Positions 17,617 to 27,828 of a stretch of DNA of 64,000 nt are shown piece by piece. Made by a program: the position numbers and the translations under genes. The stretch is from Thalassospira lucentensis MCCC 1A00383 = DSM 14000 (GTDB lineage Bacteria > Pseudomonadota > Alphaproteobacteria > Rhodospirillales > Thalassospiraceae), in assembly GCF_000421265.1 (NCBI RefSeq), contig NZ_ATWN01000004.1, positions 310,001 to 374,000 on the forward strand. Reading direction: 5' to 3'. A model generated the notes under the pieces. That model saw only the letters and a list, made by a program, of their open reading frames with translations. It searched no databases and was not told the origin of the DNA. Each line of letters starts with the position of its first letter. The stretch's first letter is position 1.

Positions 17617-17686
17617 TTTTGAAATGCAACGGCAAAGCGCGTGGTATGCTTTGCTGACGGGACTTAGAAGGAACAGCAATTTGTCC

Positions 17687-18886
17687 ATGCGAACTTGTTT
17701 AAAATTTGCGAGCGTCGCAGCGCTTACCCTTATGGTAGCTGCTTGTAGCGAGCAAAATGAAGGTGGTCAGCAACAGGCCAATGCGCAACCGCAGGCAACA
17801 CCGGTTGGCACCGTAACCCTTGAAGCGCAGACCGTCGGGCTGGTCGAAGAAATGCCGGGCCGTACCGTTGCTTTCCGTAAGGCGGACATCCGTCCGCAGG
17901 TTGATGGCATCATCAAGGAGCGCAACTTTACCGAAGGCGGTATCGTTGAAGCCGGCCAGCAACTTTATATGATTGATCAGGATGTTTATCTGGCCCGGGT
18001 TGATGCCGCACAGGCTGAACTCTCGCGCCAGCGTGCAAGTCTTGATCAGGCTGTTAAAACCCGTACGCGCTATGACCCGCTGGTGAAATCCCAGGCGGTC
18101 AGCCGCCAGACCTATGATGACGCGGTTTCCGCCGAGGCACAGGGCAAGGCCGCAGTTGCATCCGCCCGTGCAGAGCTTGAACAGGCCCGGATTGATCTTG
18201 CATATACGACGGTGACCGCACCGATTTCCGGTCAGATCAGTTCATCGGATTATTCCGAAGGCTCGTTGGTGACCGCCAATCAGGCCGCCAAACTGACCAC
18301 GATTACCCAGCTTGATCCGATTTATGTCGATGTGACGCAGGCCGGTGGCCGTCTGCTTAAAATCAAGCAGGCTGTCAAAAATGGCCGGATCAAGGGTGTC
18401 GATGCCGGTAATATCGAAGTGTCACTGATCATTGATGCGACCGGTGCGGAATATCCGCAAAAAGGAACTTTGCAGTTTTCTGACGTAACGGTGAATGAAA
18501 CCACCGGCACCGTTCGGTTGCGCGCAGTGTTTCCGAACCCGGATGGTACACTTCTGCCGGGCATGTTTGTTCGTGGTCAGGTGCGTCAGGGGCGTCTTGA
18601 AGGGGCCTTCCTCGTGCCGCAGAAAGCTGTGATGCGCCGTCCTGATGGCACGGCATATTCTTATGTCGCTGTCGATGGAAAAGTCGTGTCAAAGGACCTT
18701 CAGATCGAACAATCGCAGGGTGAAAACTGGCTGGTTTCTGCTGGTCTGGAAGATGGCGATCAACTGATTGTTGACGGTATCCAACGCATTGGACCGGGTG
18801 CCGCTGTCGCGCCGCAGCCGGTCGAGACTGCCGCCGACGATGGATCGGTAAAAGCCGCCGATGACACCGCCAAAGCCGCCGAATAG
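17687..18886 (+). CDS. RND efflux periplasmic adaptor (AcrA/MexA type lipoprotein)
   Basis: 399 residues from ATG 17687. A TTG six bases earlier (17681) sits better, eight bases from AAGGA, and adds only two residues. The N-terminus is a lipoprotein signal (LTLMVAACS, acylated Cys). Then come barrel-sandwich and alpha-hairpin parts ([60 protein letters not shown]) and the membrane-proximal end. It bridges the inner-membrane pump to an outer-membrane channel. The pump gene follows after 11 bases. No TolC-type channel gene is in the window, so the pump probably borrows one. Confidence 0.92.
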   Translation: MRTCLKFASVAALTLMVAACSEQNEGGQQQANAQPQATPVGTVTLEAQTVGLVEEMPGRTVAFRKADIRPQVDGIIKERNFTEGGIVEAGQQLYMIDQDVYLARVDAAQAELSRQRASLDQAVKTRTRYDPLVKSQAVSRQTYDDAVSAEAQGKAAVASARAELEQARIDLAYTTVTAPISGQISSSDYSEGSLVTANQAAKLTTITQLDPIYVDVTQAGGRLLKIKQAVKNGRIKGVDAGNIEVSLIIDATGAEYPQKGTLQFSDVTVNETTGTVRLRAVFPNPDGTLLPGMFVRGQVRQGRLEGAFLVPQKAVMRRPDGTAYSYVAVDGKVVSKDLQIEQSQGENWLVSAGLEDGDQLIVDGIQRIGPGAAVAPQPVETAADDGSVKAADDTAKAAE

Positions 18887-18897
18887 GGACGTATTCA

Positions 18898-21800
18898 ATG
18901 GCAAAATTCTTTATTGACCGCCCTGTCTTCGCCTGGGTTATCGCCCTGGTGATTATGCTGGCGGGGGGGCTTTCGTTGTGGCAATTGCCCATCGAGCAGT
19001 ACCCGTCTATTGCACCGCCATCTGTCGAGATTTCGGCAAGCTATCCGGGTGCGTCCGCCGAGACAGTCGAAAACACGGTCACACAGGTGATCGAACAGCA
19101 GATGAACGGCATCGATTATCTGCGCTATATGTCTTCGAACTCATCGGCCAACGGTCAGGCGTCTATTTCACTGACGTTTGAACCCGAAGCAGACCCCGAT
19201 ATCGCACAGGTTCAGGTGCAGAACAAACTGCAAGGGGCGATGTCTTCGCTGCCAAGCGAAGTGCAGCAGCAGGGTGTCACGGTCACCAAATCATCGGGAT
19301 CGTTCCTGATGGTTGTTGGCTTTGTATCTGGCGACGGGTCGATGTCGGCAGAAGATCTGTCTGACTTTGTGGTCTCCACGGTCGAAGATCCGCTAGCCCG
19401 TGTGAACGGTGTTGGCTCGGTTCAGGTGTTTGGCGCACAGCATGCTATGCGCGTCTGGCTCGATCCGAACAAGATGATTTCCTATAACATGACGGTTTCG
19501 GACGTCAGTTCGGCAATCCAGTCGCAAAACACCGAAGTCACCGCCGGTCAGATTGGTGGTGCGCCGTCGATCCCCGGTCAGCAGATCAATGCGACCATCA
19601 CCGCACAAAGCAAACTGCAAACGGTTGATGAATTCGCCAACATCCTGCTGAAGGTCAACACCGATGGATCGCAGGTGCGTCTTGGCGACGTGGCCCGCAT
19701 TGAAATCGGTGGCGAAAGCTATGAGGTTGTTGCGCGCTACAATGCGCAGTCCGCAACCGGTATCGGGATCAACCTTGCGACCGGTTCGAATGCCCTTGAT
19801 ACCGCCGAGGCCGTCAAAGCCCGTTTGGCAGAACTCAAACCGTTCTTCCCGGCGGGTGTCGAAGTTGTCTATCCGTACGACACCACCCCGTTCGTCGAAG
19901 TATCGATCGAGGAGGTGGTTCACACCCTGTTTGAGGCGATTGTTCTCGTCTTCCTGGTGATGTTCCTGTTCTTGCAAAACTGGCGGGCAACCCTGATACC
20001 GACGATTGCGGTGCCGGTGGTTTTGCTGGGTACGTTCGGTATTCTTGCTGCCTTTGGCTATTCGATCAACACGCTGACCATGTTTGCCATGGTTCTGGCC
20101 ATTGGTCTTCTGGTCGATGACGCGATTGTTGTGGTCGAAAACGTCGAACGTGTGATGCACGAAGACGGGCTTCCGCCGCGCGAAGCAACGCGGAAATCCA
20201 TGAGCCAGATTACCGGTGCGTTGATTGGTATCGCGCTGGTTCTGTCGGCAGTGTTTGTGCCGATGGCATTCTTTGCCGGGTCTACGGGGGCGATTTATCG
20301 CCAATTCTCCATCACGATTGTGTCGGCTATGGCACTGTCGGTTGTGGTGGCAATTGTTCTGACACCGGCACTTTGTGCGACCATGCTTAAACCATCGCAC
20401 GCGGACCCGAGCGCAAAGAAAGGTCCGTTTGGCTGGTTTAACCGTGGCTTTGATAAGACCAACCGGTTCTATCAGGGCAGTGTAGACCATGTCGTGCACC
20501 GCAAATGGCGCTATCTGTTTGTCTATGTCATTCTGGTTGGTGGTCTGGCGGCGTTGTTCATGCGCCTGCCCGGATCGTTCCTTCCTGAAGAAGATCAGGG
20601 CATCATGTTCTCGATGGTTCAGCTTCCCGCTGGTGCCTCGCAGGAACGTACGGTTGGCGTGCTCAAAAAGCTCGAAACCCACTTCATGGAAGGCGAGAAG
20701 GAAAACGTCAACGGTGTCTTCACCGTTGCAGGCTTCTCGTTCGCCGGGAGTGGCCAGAACGCCGGTATCGCCTTTGTCAATATGAAGGACTGGTCGGAAC
20801 GTACGCGTCCTGATCAGGCTGTTAGTGCGGTGATTGGCCGTGCCTATGGTGCGTTTGCCCAAATCCGTGAAGCAATGGTGTTTGCCTTTGCGCCGCCAGC
20901 CATTGTTGAACTTGGCACGGCAAACGGCTTTGACTTGCAGCTTGTTGATCGTGGCGGTATTGGCCATGACGCCCTGATGGCGGCCAGAAACCAGCTTCTG
21001 GGGATGGCAGCACAGGATCCGCGCGTTGTGGGTGTTCGTCCGAACGGCCTGAATGACATGCCGGAGTTCAAGATCAATATTGATCAGGAAAAGGCAAGTG
21101 CGCTTAACGTTGATCTGGCCGATGTAAACCGTACGCTGGCAGCAGCGTGGGGGTCGAGCTACGTCAATGACTTCATCGAAAATGGCCGGATCAAAAAGGT
21201 CTATATGCAGGCAGACGCGAAATACCGCATGATGCCGGAAGACCTTGATTTCTGGTACGTCCGCAACGGCTTGGGCGAAATGGTGCCGATCTCGGCATTC
21301 TCATCGACCCAGTGGGATTATGGCTCACCCCGTCTTGAACGCTTTAACGGCTTGTCGTCGCTGAACATTCAGGGATCGGCACCTCCGGGTGTGGCATCGG
21401 GTGATGCGATGCTGGCGATGGAAGAAATGGTTGCCAAGCTTCCGGGTGGTATCGGCCTTGAGTGGCAGGGACTGTCGTATGAGGAACGCGAAGCAGGCGA
21501 GCAGGGACCGGCATTGTATGCGCTGTCGATGATTGTCGTCTTCCTGTGTTTGGCTGCTTTGTATGAAAGTTGGGCAATCCCGATTTCCGTGATGATGGTC
21601 GTGCCTTTGGGCGTCCTTGGTGCCGTGATCGCAGCCTTGCTGCGTGGGTTGCCAGATGACGTTTATTTCCAGGTTGCGATCCTGACCACGATTGGTCTGT
21701 CGGCCAAGAACGCCATCCTGATTGTCGAGTTCGCCCGCGAACTTTACGATCAGGGCATGGGGCTTCTTGAGGCAACGGTCGAAGCCGCACGTCAGCGTCT

Positions 21801-22044
21801 GCGTCCGATCATCATGACTTCGATGGCCTTCACCCTTGGTGTTGTGCCATTGGCGATCAGTACCGGTGCTGGTGCGGCTGCGCGTGTCGCAGTTGGCACC
21901 GGGGTGCTGGGCGGGATGATTGCGGCGACGTTGCTTGCGATCTTCTTCGTGCCGTTGTTCTTCGTGCTGATTGTCGGAACCTTTGCCAAAAGCCGTTCGA
22001 AACGCGGTGATGTCAAAGCCGCCCACGAACATCCGGCTGAATAA
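18898..22044 (+). CDS. RND efflux transporter, AcrB/MexB (HAE1) type
   Basis: 1048 residues, the normal length. Inner-membrane proton-driven exporter of hydrophobic compounds. N-terminal [20 protein letters not shown] is the family hallmark. Transmembrane block near 340-500 contains the proton-relay Asp pair in [18 protein letters not shown], and a second block follows near 870-1030 with [20 protein letters not shown]. Large periplasmic domains lie between. It follows the adaptor gene and is controlled with it by the TetR operator. Substrates are not predictable from sequence. Confidence 0.95.
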   Translation: MAKFFIDRPVFAWVIALVIMLAGGLSLWQLPIEQYPSIAPPSVEISASYPGASAETVENTVTQVIEQQMNGIDYLRYMSSNSSANGQASISLTFEPEADPDIAQVQVQNKLQGAMSSLPSEVQQQGVTVTKSSGSFLMVVGFVSGDGSMSAEDLSDFVVSTVEDPLARVNGVGSVQVFGAQHAMRVWLDPNKMISYNMTVSDVSSAIQSQNTEVTAGQIGGAPSIPGQQINATITAQSKLQTVDEFANILLKVNTDGSQVRLGDVARIEIGGESYEVVARYNAQSATGIGINLATGSNALDTAEAVKARLAELKPFFPAGVEVVYPYDTTPFVEVSIEEVVHTLFEAIVLVFLVMFLFLQNWRATLIPTIAVPVVLLGTFGILAAFGYSINTLTMFAMVLAIGLLVDDAIVVVENVERVMHEDGLPPREATRKSMSQITGALIGIALVLSAVFVPMAFFAGSTGAIYRQFSITIVSAMALSVVVAIVLTPALCATMLKPSHADPSAKKGPFGWFNRGFDKTNRFYQGSVDHVVHRKWRYLFVYVILVGGLAALFMRLPGSFLPEEDQGIMFSMVQLPAGASQERTVGVLKKLETHFMEGEKENVNGVFTVAGFSFAGSGQNAGIAFVNMKDWSERTRPDQAVSAVIGRAYGAFAQIREAMVFAFAPPAIVELGTANGFDLQLVDRGGIGHDALMAARNQLLGMAAQDPRVVGVRPNGLNDMPEFKINIDQEKASALNVDLADVNRTLAAAWGSSYVNDFIENGRIKKVYMQADAKYRMMPEDLDFWYVRNGLGEMVPISAFSSTQWDYGSPRLERFNGLSSLNIQGSAPPGVASGDAMLAMEEMVAKLPGGIGLEWQGLSYEEREAGEQGPALYALSMIVVFLCLAALYESWAIPISVMMVVPLGVLGAVIAALLRGLPDDVYFQVAILTTIGLSAKNAILIVEFARELYDQGMGLLEATVEAARQRLRPIIMTSMAFTLGVVPLAISTGAGAAARVAVGTGVLGGMIAATLLAIFFVPLFFVLIVGTFAKSRSKRGDVKAAHEHPAE

Positions 22045-22046
22045 AA

Positions 22047-22079
22047 TTCAGGGCCGGTCTTATTAAGACCGGCCCTGAA
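22047..22079. terminator. Perfect hairpin just after the RND pump gene
   Basis: TTCAGGGCCGGTCTTA is followed, after one T, by its exact reverse complement: a 16-base self-complementary arm directly after the stop codon. It has little T-run downstream on the plus strand (TTTTATT on the minus strand), so it is a strong stem and possible terminator or 3' barrier. Confidence 0.6.
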
Positions 22080-22098
22080 AGGCATCGCGCCGTGACGG

Positions 22099-22118
22099 TG
22101 CAGATATTTAAATCTGCA
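22099..22118. repeat. Hairpin in the convergent gap, AT-rich loop
   Basis: TGCAGAT, six-base loop ATTTAA, ATCTGCA. Second of four perfect inverted repeats between the pump and the converging kinase gene. Confidence 0.5.
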
Positions 22119-22152
22119 TGATCCCCCGACCCCGCCGTTGCGCGTGCGAAAG

Positions 22153-22188
22153 AAAGGGCCGATGCAAACGCATCGGCCCTTTTGTTTT
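22153..22188 (+). terminator. Intrinsic terminator of the RND operon
   Basis: Arms AAAGGGCCGATGC and GCATCGGCCCTTT with an AAAC loop, followed by TTTGTTTT on the plus strand: a textbook rho-independent terminator. The reverse strand also has TTTCTTT after the stem, so it may stop the converging kinase transcript too. Confidence 0.85.
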
Positions 22189-22191
22189 GAC

Positions 22192-22228
22192 CCTATCCAA
22201 AAGAGCCGTCAAGCAGCTTTTGGATAGG
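22192..22228. repeat. 12-base inverted repeat with 13-base loop
   Basis: CCTATCCAAAAG and CTTTTGGATAGG, perfect, about 50 bases past the kinase stop on the minus strand. Fourth stem in this gap; no T-run on either side. Confidence 0.5.
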
Positions 22229-22276
22229 CCGGAGGATCAATGAGCAGCCCATGGGGCCTAATACCCCGGATTTACT

Positions 22277-23875
22277 TTAGTTTTTACTGATTTCGTCAAG
22301 TGCCTGACGCTGGGCGTGCATCATGTGGAAAATGGCGTATCGACGGTCATGATCGGCCTTGGCCGTTGGGTCGGGGGCGTAGGATGTTTCCTTGCCCGCC
22401 ATTTTGCGCGCCGCCTTTGCAAGGCCGTCGATGCCATCGGCATCATCAAGCGCACCCGCCGCCAGCATGGCCGATCCCAGCAATACAGGTTCCTGACAAT
22501 CAGACATCACAACCGTGCATCCGGTGACATCGGCATAAAGTTTGACCAAAACAGCACTTGCCGTATGCCCGCCGCTTAGATGGATGTGGGTAATGTCATA
22601 TCCGGTGTCATTTAGCGCATCGATGATGTGGCGTGTGCCATAGGCAATCGCACAGGCGGTTGCCCAATACAGCTTTAAGAAGCTTTCTTCACTTTGATCA
22701 AGTGTCAGCCCGGAAATCACGCCAAGTGCTTCGGGGTCGGCCAACGGTGACCTGTTGCCATGAAAATCAGGCAAAACATGAAGACGCGGCGCCAGATCGG
22801 TTTGATGCCCCATCATCGGCAACAGCTTTTCACCGGCCAGTTTATGGGCATCACGGCCCATGTCACGGGAAAACGGATGCATTGCCACGATGTGGTCAAG
22901 CAACGCACCGGTGGCCGACTGCCCGCCTTCGTTCAGCCAAAGCCCCGGTGCAATCGCCCCGAAATAAGGACCCCAGACGCCTTTGATAAAGCGCGGTTCG
23001 GATGACAGTGCCATGTGGCAAGTCGATGTGCCGGCAATCATCGCAAAATGCTGATCAAGGTTGCCATCAAGATACTCACCAAGCGTACCAAGCGCACCGG
23101 CATGGGCATCAATCAATCCGGCTCCAACCACGCAATTTGTCGTCAGGCCAAGATCGTCAGCGCCTTCCTGCGACAGCGTACCGATCCGGTCGCCAACCGC
23201 AAGCGCCTTGGCATCGATCCCGGTTTTAGTGTTGAAATCATCAAGGCCAATCTGCGACAGAAAGTCACGATCCCATGGGTCATCCTGATGGGCGAGGTGG
23301 GTCCATTTACACGTTACTGTGCAACATGACCGCGCGGTGTTGCCGGTTGCGCGAAATGACAGGAAATCGGCCAGATCATAGGCCGCCCCCATCTTGTTCC
23401 AGTGATCGGGGTGGTGGCGTTTAAGCCACATCAGTTTGGGCACTTCCATCTCCGGGGACATGGTGCCACCGATATATTCAAGGACCCGTGATCCGGTGGC
23501 GGTGCATTCCTCGGCCTCGCGCACCGCACGGTGATCCATCCAGACAATGACATCCCAGTTATCGGGTCCATTCGGGGTCACGCCAAGCGGGCGGTTGTCC
23601 TGATCGCGGACGACCAGTGAACAGGTCGCATCAAACCCGATGGCGGCAATCTGGTCGGCGGAGGAGGCCGATTGGGCCATGGCATCACGAACCGACTGGC
23701 AGACCGACTGCCAGATATTTTCCGAATCCTGTTCGACAAAATCGGGCTTTGGACGGTTCATGGCAATCGGGTGAGCCGCACTTCCAAGCAGCTTTCCATT
23801 GGCATCAAAGACACCTGCGCGCGCACTTCCGGTGCCAACATCCACACCAATAAAACGGGTTTCGTTGTGGCTCAT
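22277..23875 (-). CDS. FGGY-family carbohydrate kinase (ribulokinase-like)
   Basis: 532 residues, about the length of D-/L-ribulokinases and longer than xylulokinases or glycerol kinases. N-terminal FGGY ATPase fold: FIGVDVGTGSARAGVFDANG; the acceptor-side DHRA (VIVWMDHRAVREAEE) and the C-terminal phosphate/adenosine region (ITHIHLSGGHTASAVLVKLY) are present. It phosphorylates a ketose or polyol in the cytosol. It lies alone on its strand, divergent from the HAD phosphatase gene with direct repeats between them. The exact sugar (ribulose, ribitol or similar) is not certain. Confidence 0.88.
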   Translation of the reverse strand: MSHNETRFIGVDVGTGSARAGVFDANGKLLGSAAHPIAMNRPKPDFVEQDSENIWQSVCQSVRDAMAQSASSADQIAAIGFDATCSLVVRDQDNRPLGVTPNGPDNWDVIVWMDHRAVREAEECTATGSRVLEYIGGTMSPEMEVPKLMWLKRHHPDHWNKMGAAYDLADFLSFRATGNTARSCCTVTCKWTHLAHQDDPWDRDFLSQIGLDDFNTKTGIDAKALAVGDRIGTLSQEGADDLGLTTNCVVGAGLIDAHAGALGTLGEYLDGNLDQHFAMIAGTSTCHMALSSEPRFIKGVWGPYFGAIAPGLWLNEGGQSATGALLDHIVAMHPFSRDMGRDAHKLAGEKLLPMMGHQTDLAPRLHVLPDFHGNRSPLADPEALGVISGLTLDQSEESFLKLYWATACAIAYGTRHIIDALNDTGYDITHIHLSGGHTASAVLVKLYADVTGCTVVMSDCQEPVLLGSAMLAAGALDDADGIDGLAKAARKMAGKETSYAPDPTAKADHDRRYAIFHMMHAQRQALDEISKN

Positions 23876-23963
23876 GTGGGTCTTTTTCCTCCGCTTTTCC
23901 CGGCTGGTAGCCGTTTTGACGGCCGCCGGTTATTCTTTTGGTTTGGCATTTGGTGGCTGATTT

Positions 23964-23995
23964 GATCAAAAGTTCAGTTAATGGTCAAATGTTCA
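23964..23995. promoter_or_regulatory. Direct-repeat operator candidate, kinase/HAD divergent promoter
   Basis: GATCAAAAGTTCA (23964) and GGTCAAATGTTCA (23983) are two near-identical 13-mers with a 19-base period. A looser copy, GGTCAATC, begins at 24007. The pattern is typical of binding sites for AraC-, DeoR- or LuxR-class activators; no such regulator gene is adjacent. Confidence 0.4.
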
Positions 23996-24068
23996 TTTTT
24001 GTTGACGGTCAATCGGATCATTCGATAGGCTCATGGCTATCATATAAATGTAACAAGCCAGGTTTAAC

Positions 24069-24848
24069 ATGGCCCCAGAAAATGAGACTGGAAACGGTAC
24101 TGGAAACGAGACTGTAAACGATCACGTAAATGGATCTGCTCCTTCGGGGGCGGCGATCCGAAAGCTGTTTGCCGATTGTGATGCCGTTCTGTTTGATTGC
24201 GACGGCGTTCTTGTCAACAGCGAGCCGATCTCGCTTGCGACACTTGTCGATGTGCTCGCCCATTTTGGCGCGCCATTGACATTGGCGGAAGTCGCCGCCC
24301 GCTTTACCGGGCGGTCAAGTTCAGCCCCGATTGATCATATTCGCGATGAAACCGGTAAGGACATTCGCGATCAGTTCAAACCGTTTTATTATGACCTGCT
24401 GTTTGCCCGCTATGATCATGAACTTGTTAAAATCGACGGGATTGATAGCGTTCTGGCGGCGTTAAAGAAACGCCAGCTTGGGTTTTGCATTTCATCAAGC
24501 AGTTCCATCGAACGGCTGGGCAAAACCATGGATGTCACCGGACTTGGTCCGTGGTTTGACGGGCGGATTTACAGTGCCGACTTTGTTGCCAACGGCAAAC
24601 CGGCACCGGACCTGTTTTTATATGCCGCCGATGACATGGGGTATGCCTCCAATCAGGCGATTGTTGTTGAAGATTCCGTTGCTGGTGTGACCGCAGCGGT
24701 TGCTGCGGGCATGAAATGCATCGGCTTTGTCGGCGGAGGCCATTATGCCGATGATCGGGCAGGGGCGGCCAACCGGCTTTATGACGCCGGGGCGGATATT
24801 GTGCTGTCGGATATGATGGAACTTTCCAATGCCCTTGGTGAAGCTTAG
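24069..24848 (+). CDS. HAD-superfamily phosphatase (subfamily IA)
   Basis: 259 residues. HAD motif I is FDCDGVLVNSE (nucleophile D43, acid/base D45), motif II the Ser/Thr in FCISSSSSIERL, motif III NGKPAPDLFL and motif IV VVEDSVAGVTAA. The helical cap follows motif I, as in phosphoglycolate phosphatase and beta-phosphoglucomutase relatives. It probably hydrolyses a sugar phosphate. The first 20 residues are a low-complexity Glu/Thr/Gly/Asn extension encoded by 12-base tandem repeats. It is divergent from the FGGY kinase, so the pair may act on the same sugar. Confidence 0.85.
   Translation: MAPENETGNGTGNETVNDHVNGSAPSGAAIRKLFADCDAVLFDCDGVLVNSEPISLATLVDVLAHFGAPLTLAEVAARFTGRSSSAPIDHIRDETGKDIRDQFKPFYYDLLFARYDHELVKIDGIDSVLAALKKRQLGFCISSSSSIERLGKTMDVTGLGPWFDGRIYSADFVANGKPAPDLFLYAADDMGYASNQAIVVEDSVAGVTAAVAAGMKCIGFVGGGHYADDRAGAANRLYDAGADIVLSDMMELSNALGEA
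24087..24134 (+). repeat. Four imperfect 12-base tandem repeats at the HAD gene start
   Basis: Units ACTGGAAACGGT, ACTGGAAACGAG, ACTGTAAACGAT and CACGTAAATGGA run head to tail and encode the extra N-terminal residues. Being in frame with a 12-base unit, copy-number change would lengthen or shorten the protein without frameshift. Confidence 0.6.
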
Positions 24849-24905
24849 CCGCACCATCTGAAGCTTATACCCCATTCCCGATCACGTGGATTTGGGAGCG
24901 CCGCC

Positions 24906-25637
24906 TTATCGCTGGGTCAGAAGTTTCTGATAGCGGGTTTGGCTTTGGCTAAGATGGGCGCGCATTGCTTTGCGCGCACTGTCATCATCACGGGTTGCAA
25001 TGGCATCATAGATGCAACGATGCTCCCCCAATATCATCTGCATATAGTTTTTCTGATCTTCGACTTCGGGCGGGCGACGGCGCAGCTGCGCGCGCGGGAT
25101 GGTTTTGTCGCCCAGATGTTCAAGAAACTCGGCATAGCGGCGATTGTTGGTGGCTGCGGCAATCGCACGGTGGAATTCAAAATCGGCCAGTTCCGTCGGT
25201 TCGCCCCGGGTGGCGGCATCTTCCATTTTTTGCATGGCTTCGTAGATTTTCGCCTGCTGTGCGACCGAGCTTCGGGTGCAGGCAAGGCCCGCAGCCTCAA
25301 TCTCGACCGCCATGCGCAGTTCGAGGACTTCGAGAACGTCAGATACCTGTGCGTAGTCGACGGCAAAAATCGATTTATCATTACCGCGCGGTTCGGGAGA
25401 GAGGACAAACACACCGGCCCCTTGGCGCGGTTCAAGCAATCCATCAGCCTTTAACGCCGCGATGGCTTCGCGGACAACGGTTCGGCTGACGCCAAATGTC
25501 TGGGTCAGGACCGGTTCGGTCGGCAATTTGCTGCCCGGTTCGCGCTGACCGCTTTCAATTTCATGGCGCAGGCTTGCAATGACCTTTTCGGTCAGCGAAA
25601 CTTTGCGGGGCGTGTTTGACGCACGGGTCTTGTTCAT
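24906..25637 (-). CDS. GntR-family regulator, FadR/FCD subfamily
   Basis: 243 residues from ATG 25637; the frame is open to 25670 but the winged helix starts shortly after this Met. DNA-binding part: SLTEKVIASLRHEIESGQRE, then GVSRTVVREAIAALKADGLL. The FCD ligand domain carries the usual acidic/His metal set (ADFEFHRAIAAATNN, LGEHRCIYDAIATRD). It is divergent from the aldose epimerase gene and one of two such regulators flanking that gene, so it is a candidate controller of the uronate genes. Confidence 0.88.
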   Translation of the reverse strand: MNKTRASNTPRKVSLTEKVIASLRHEIESGQREPGSKLPTEPVLTQTFGVSRTVVREAIAALKADGLLEPRQGAGVFVLSPEPRGNDKSIFAVDYAQVSDVLEVLELRMAVEIEAAGLACTRSSVAQQAKIYEAMQKMEDAATRGEPTELADFEFHRAIAAATNNRRYAEFLEHLGDKTIPRAQLRRRPPEVEDQKNYMQMILGEHRCIYDAIATRDDDSARKAMRAHLSQSQTRYQKLLTQR

Positions 25638-25760
25638 TTTGCGTGTCCGGTAAATCCGGTGTAAAGACAACCGGATGTAAAATGACGGTCTGACGTTAAT
25701 CTTTGCTTGGCGCGATTTGTTTTACCATCTTCAAATAGTCGAACGTCATCGGTGATGTAA

Positions 25761-25774
25761 AGTCATCATATGAT
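25761..25774. promoter_or_regulatory. AGTCATCATA-type site upstream of the aldose epimerase
   Basis: AGTCATCATATGAT shares its first ten bases with two sites at 29688 and 29736. It lies 26 bases before the epimerase start, in the promoter shared with the divergent GntR gene. Confidence 0.45.
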
Positions 25775-25799
25775 TTTAAACAGAATAAAGGCATCTGCC

Positions 25800-26786
25800 A
25801 TGTCCAAAAAGGACGCGCCGGAATATCGTTGGAACAGTGGACCTTTTCAGATCGGGATCGTTCCCAATGGCGGTGCGATATCGCGGATTGACTGGGTGCG
25901 TCCTGACGGGAATGGCACGATCAATCTTTTGCGTCCGGTGACAGAACAAGCCCTTAAGTCTGGCAACCCGTCGTCTTTGGGCTGTTTCCCGATGGTGCCA
26001 TTTGCCAATCGGCTGGCATTTTCGCAGTTTGAATTTGATGGCCGGATTGTCAATGTTCCGGCCAACCGTCCGCCCAGCCCGCATGCCATTCATGGGTTTG
26101 GCCGTGGATCAGAGTGGAAAATCGAACGCCCGACCGTCGATACCTTGCGGCTCAATCACAAGCATGACGATCCCAACAGTGGGTTTGTCTATGTTGCCTG
26201 GCAGGAGTTCAAAGTCACGCAGGACGATGTGACGATTGAAATCGGTGTGCGTCATCTTGGCCGAACGCCCATGCCCTATGGCATCGGATTGCACCCTTGG
26301 TTCCCGGGCGGCGAGGACGCATCGGTCGCATTTGTCGCGGCTGATTGTTTTTCCACTGACGACGACATGTTACCGACCACACGCACCGTGATCGATCTTG
26401 GTCGGGATTTCTCCGACGGTAAAATGATCCGCCATCATATGGGGCTGGATGTGCATTATTCCGGCTGGGAGGGCGTGGCCGAAATGATGTGGGATAATGC
26501 GGGGTATCGTTTGCATCTGTCGGCCAGTGACAGTTTATCTAACCTGCAATTTTATATCCCCGAAGACGGCAAGACATTCTGTGTCGAGCCGGTATCACAT
26601 GTGCCCAATGTCCATAATCATCCGGAATTCAAGGAACTTGGCGATGTGATGGTTCTTGATAAAAATGAAACATTGATTGGTACCATGACGCTGACCCCAA
26701 GCCTGATTGAACGTCCCGACAGTGGTCTTGTTGATGACGATGATATCGGTGTTGCGCCAAACCGTGATTATTCACTGGTGGATTGA
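25800..26786 (+). CDS. Aldose 1-epimerase family protein
   Basis: About 328 residues from ATG 25800 (AAAGG eight bases upstream). Galactose-mutarotase fold: IGIVPNGGAISRIDWV at the start, FPMVPFANRL substrate region, HAIHGFGRGSEWKI with the conserved catalytic-type His, and YGIGLHPWFPGG with the second His. It interconverts alpha and beta anomers of an aldose. In a uronate cluster, anomerisation would feed uronate dehydrogenase, which oxidises the pyranose form; that link is inferred from context. The second GntR gene follows after 95 bases. Confidence 0.85.
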   Translation: MSKKDAPEYRWNSGPFQIGIVPNGGAISRIDWVRPDGNGTINLLRPVTEQALKSGNPSSLGCFPMVPFANRLAFSQFEFDGRIVNVPANRPPSPHAIHGFGRGSEWKIERPTVDTLRLNHKHDDPNSGFVYVAWQEFKVTQDDVTIEIGVRHLGRTPMPYGIGLHPWFPGGEDASVAFVAADCFSTDDDMLPTTRTVIDLGRDFSDGKMIRHHMGLDVHYSGWEGVAEMMWDNAGYRLHLSASDSLSNLQFYIPEDGKTFCVEPVSHVPNVHNHPEFKELGDVMVLDKNETLIGTMTLTPSLIERPDSGLVDDDDIGVAPNRDYSLVD

Positions 26787-26881
26787 TCGGTGCGAACGGC
26801 CCTTTACCCGCCTGTCATTTGCCGATAAAACTTACAAGTGAAAATGACAAGATAACAAGTTCAATAGGGGTGGTTCGGGGG

Positions 26882-27598
26882 ATGAACGGTTTGCAACTCA
26901 AACTTCAAAAGCGTGAAAAACTTGCAGACCAGCTTTATGGTCAGATCTTGGAACAGATCGTCTCTGGCAATCTGGGCGAGGGGACCAAGCTTCCGTCCGA
27001 GAACGAGATTTGCGCATCCTTTGGCGTGTCGCGCCCGGTTGTGCGCGAAGCCTTGCGCAAGCTCCAGTCGGACGGGTTGGTGTATGCCCGCCAAGGGGTT
27101 GGGTCCTTTGTCAAACGCCGCCCCCCGCAAGGGTTGATCGACTTTGGTGGCGTCAGTGATGTTGCAGGGTTGTTGCGCTGTTTTGAAGCCCGCATTGCGA
27201 TTGAAGGTGCCACGGCGCGCATGGCGGCCAACCGTGCCAGCCTGCGCCATCATCGTGACATTCAGAACGCCTTGAAAATGCTTGAAGATGGCATTGCTGC
27301 GGGCGATATCGCCGATAAGGCCGATCTGGATTTTCACATGACGATTGCACGCGCCAGCGGCAATGAAATCTTTGTCACCATCCTCACATCCCTGCATGAC
27401 GTCATGAGCAAAAGCATGATGGTGGCGTTAAACATCACGCGCGGTGGATCGAAAGAACGTGCGCAAAAAGTGCTCAATGAACATCGCCAGATTTATGATG
27501 CGATTGTCGGTGGGGATGGCGATAGTGCCGAGCTTTTGATGCGCTATCATTTGCATCAGGCCCGCCAGCGCGTCACCGATCACGCCCGCGATATTTAG
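26882..27598 (+). CDS. GntR-family regulator, FadR/FCD subfamily
   Basis: 238 residues from ATG 26882, chosen because the winged helix begins close after it (LADQLYGQILEQIVSGNLGE, then GVSRPVVREALRKLQSDGLV). The FCD domain shows DLDFHMTIARASGN and LNEHRQIYDAIVGGDG, the typical ligand and metal site. It lies between the epimerase and the lactonase genes on the same strand. With the divergent GntR gene it makes two FadR-type regulators in the uronate cluster; which one controls what is not readable. Confidence 0.88.
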   Translation: MNGLQLKLQKREKLADQLYGQILEQIVSGNLGEGTKLPSENEICASFGVSRPVVREALRKLQSDGLVYARQGVGSFVKRRPPQGLIDFGGVSDVAGLLRCFEARIAIEGATARMAANRASLRHHRDIQNALKMLEDGIAAGDIADKADLDFHMTIARASGNEIFVTILTSLHDVMSKSMMVALNITRGGSKERAQKVLNEHRQIYDAIVGGDGDSAELLMRYHLHQARQRVTDHARDI

Positions 27599-27828
27599 GC
27601 GACATTTCGCTGCACACGTCGGTTCATTATCTCAAAAATCAGATATTATATACTGTTCCCGGGCATCAACAGTGCCGTGCGCGACGGCAAAATGGCGTCT
27701 GTTTTTCCTGTGTCAGATAGATGTCTTTACAGCCAGACTTGTCAGCTTTCCTGTAAATAAAAATTGCTAATTTTGTTGACAAGTTCGGGGTGCCCCGGCA
27801 AACCGGATGGCGTCAATGTGATATGATG

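Noticed and set aside
19393-20967. 524-codon open frame on the minus strand inside the RND pump gene
   Set aside because: It is the antisense shadow of a highly conserved 1048-residue AcrB-type gene; its product is Arg/His/Asn-rich with no recognisable domain.
24006-24020. Third copy of the 13-mer repeat in the kinase/HAD promoter
   Set aside because: Only the GGTCAA part matches and the spacing differs from the 19-base period, so it is mentioned but not counted.
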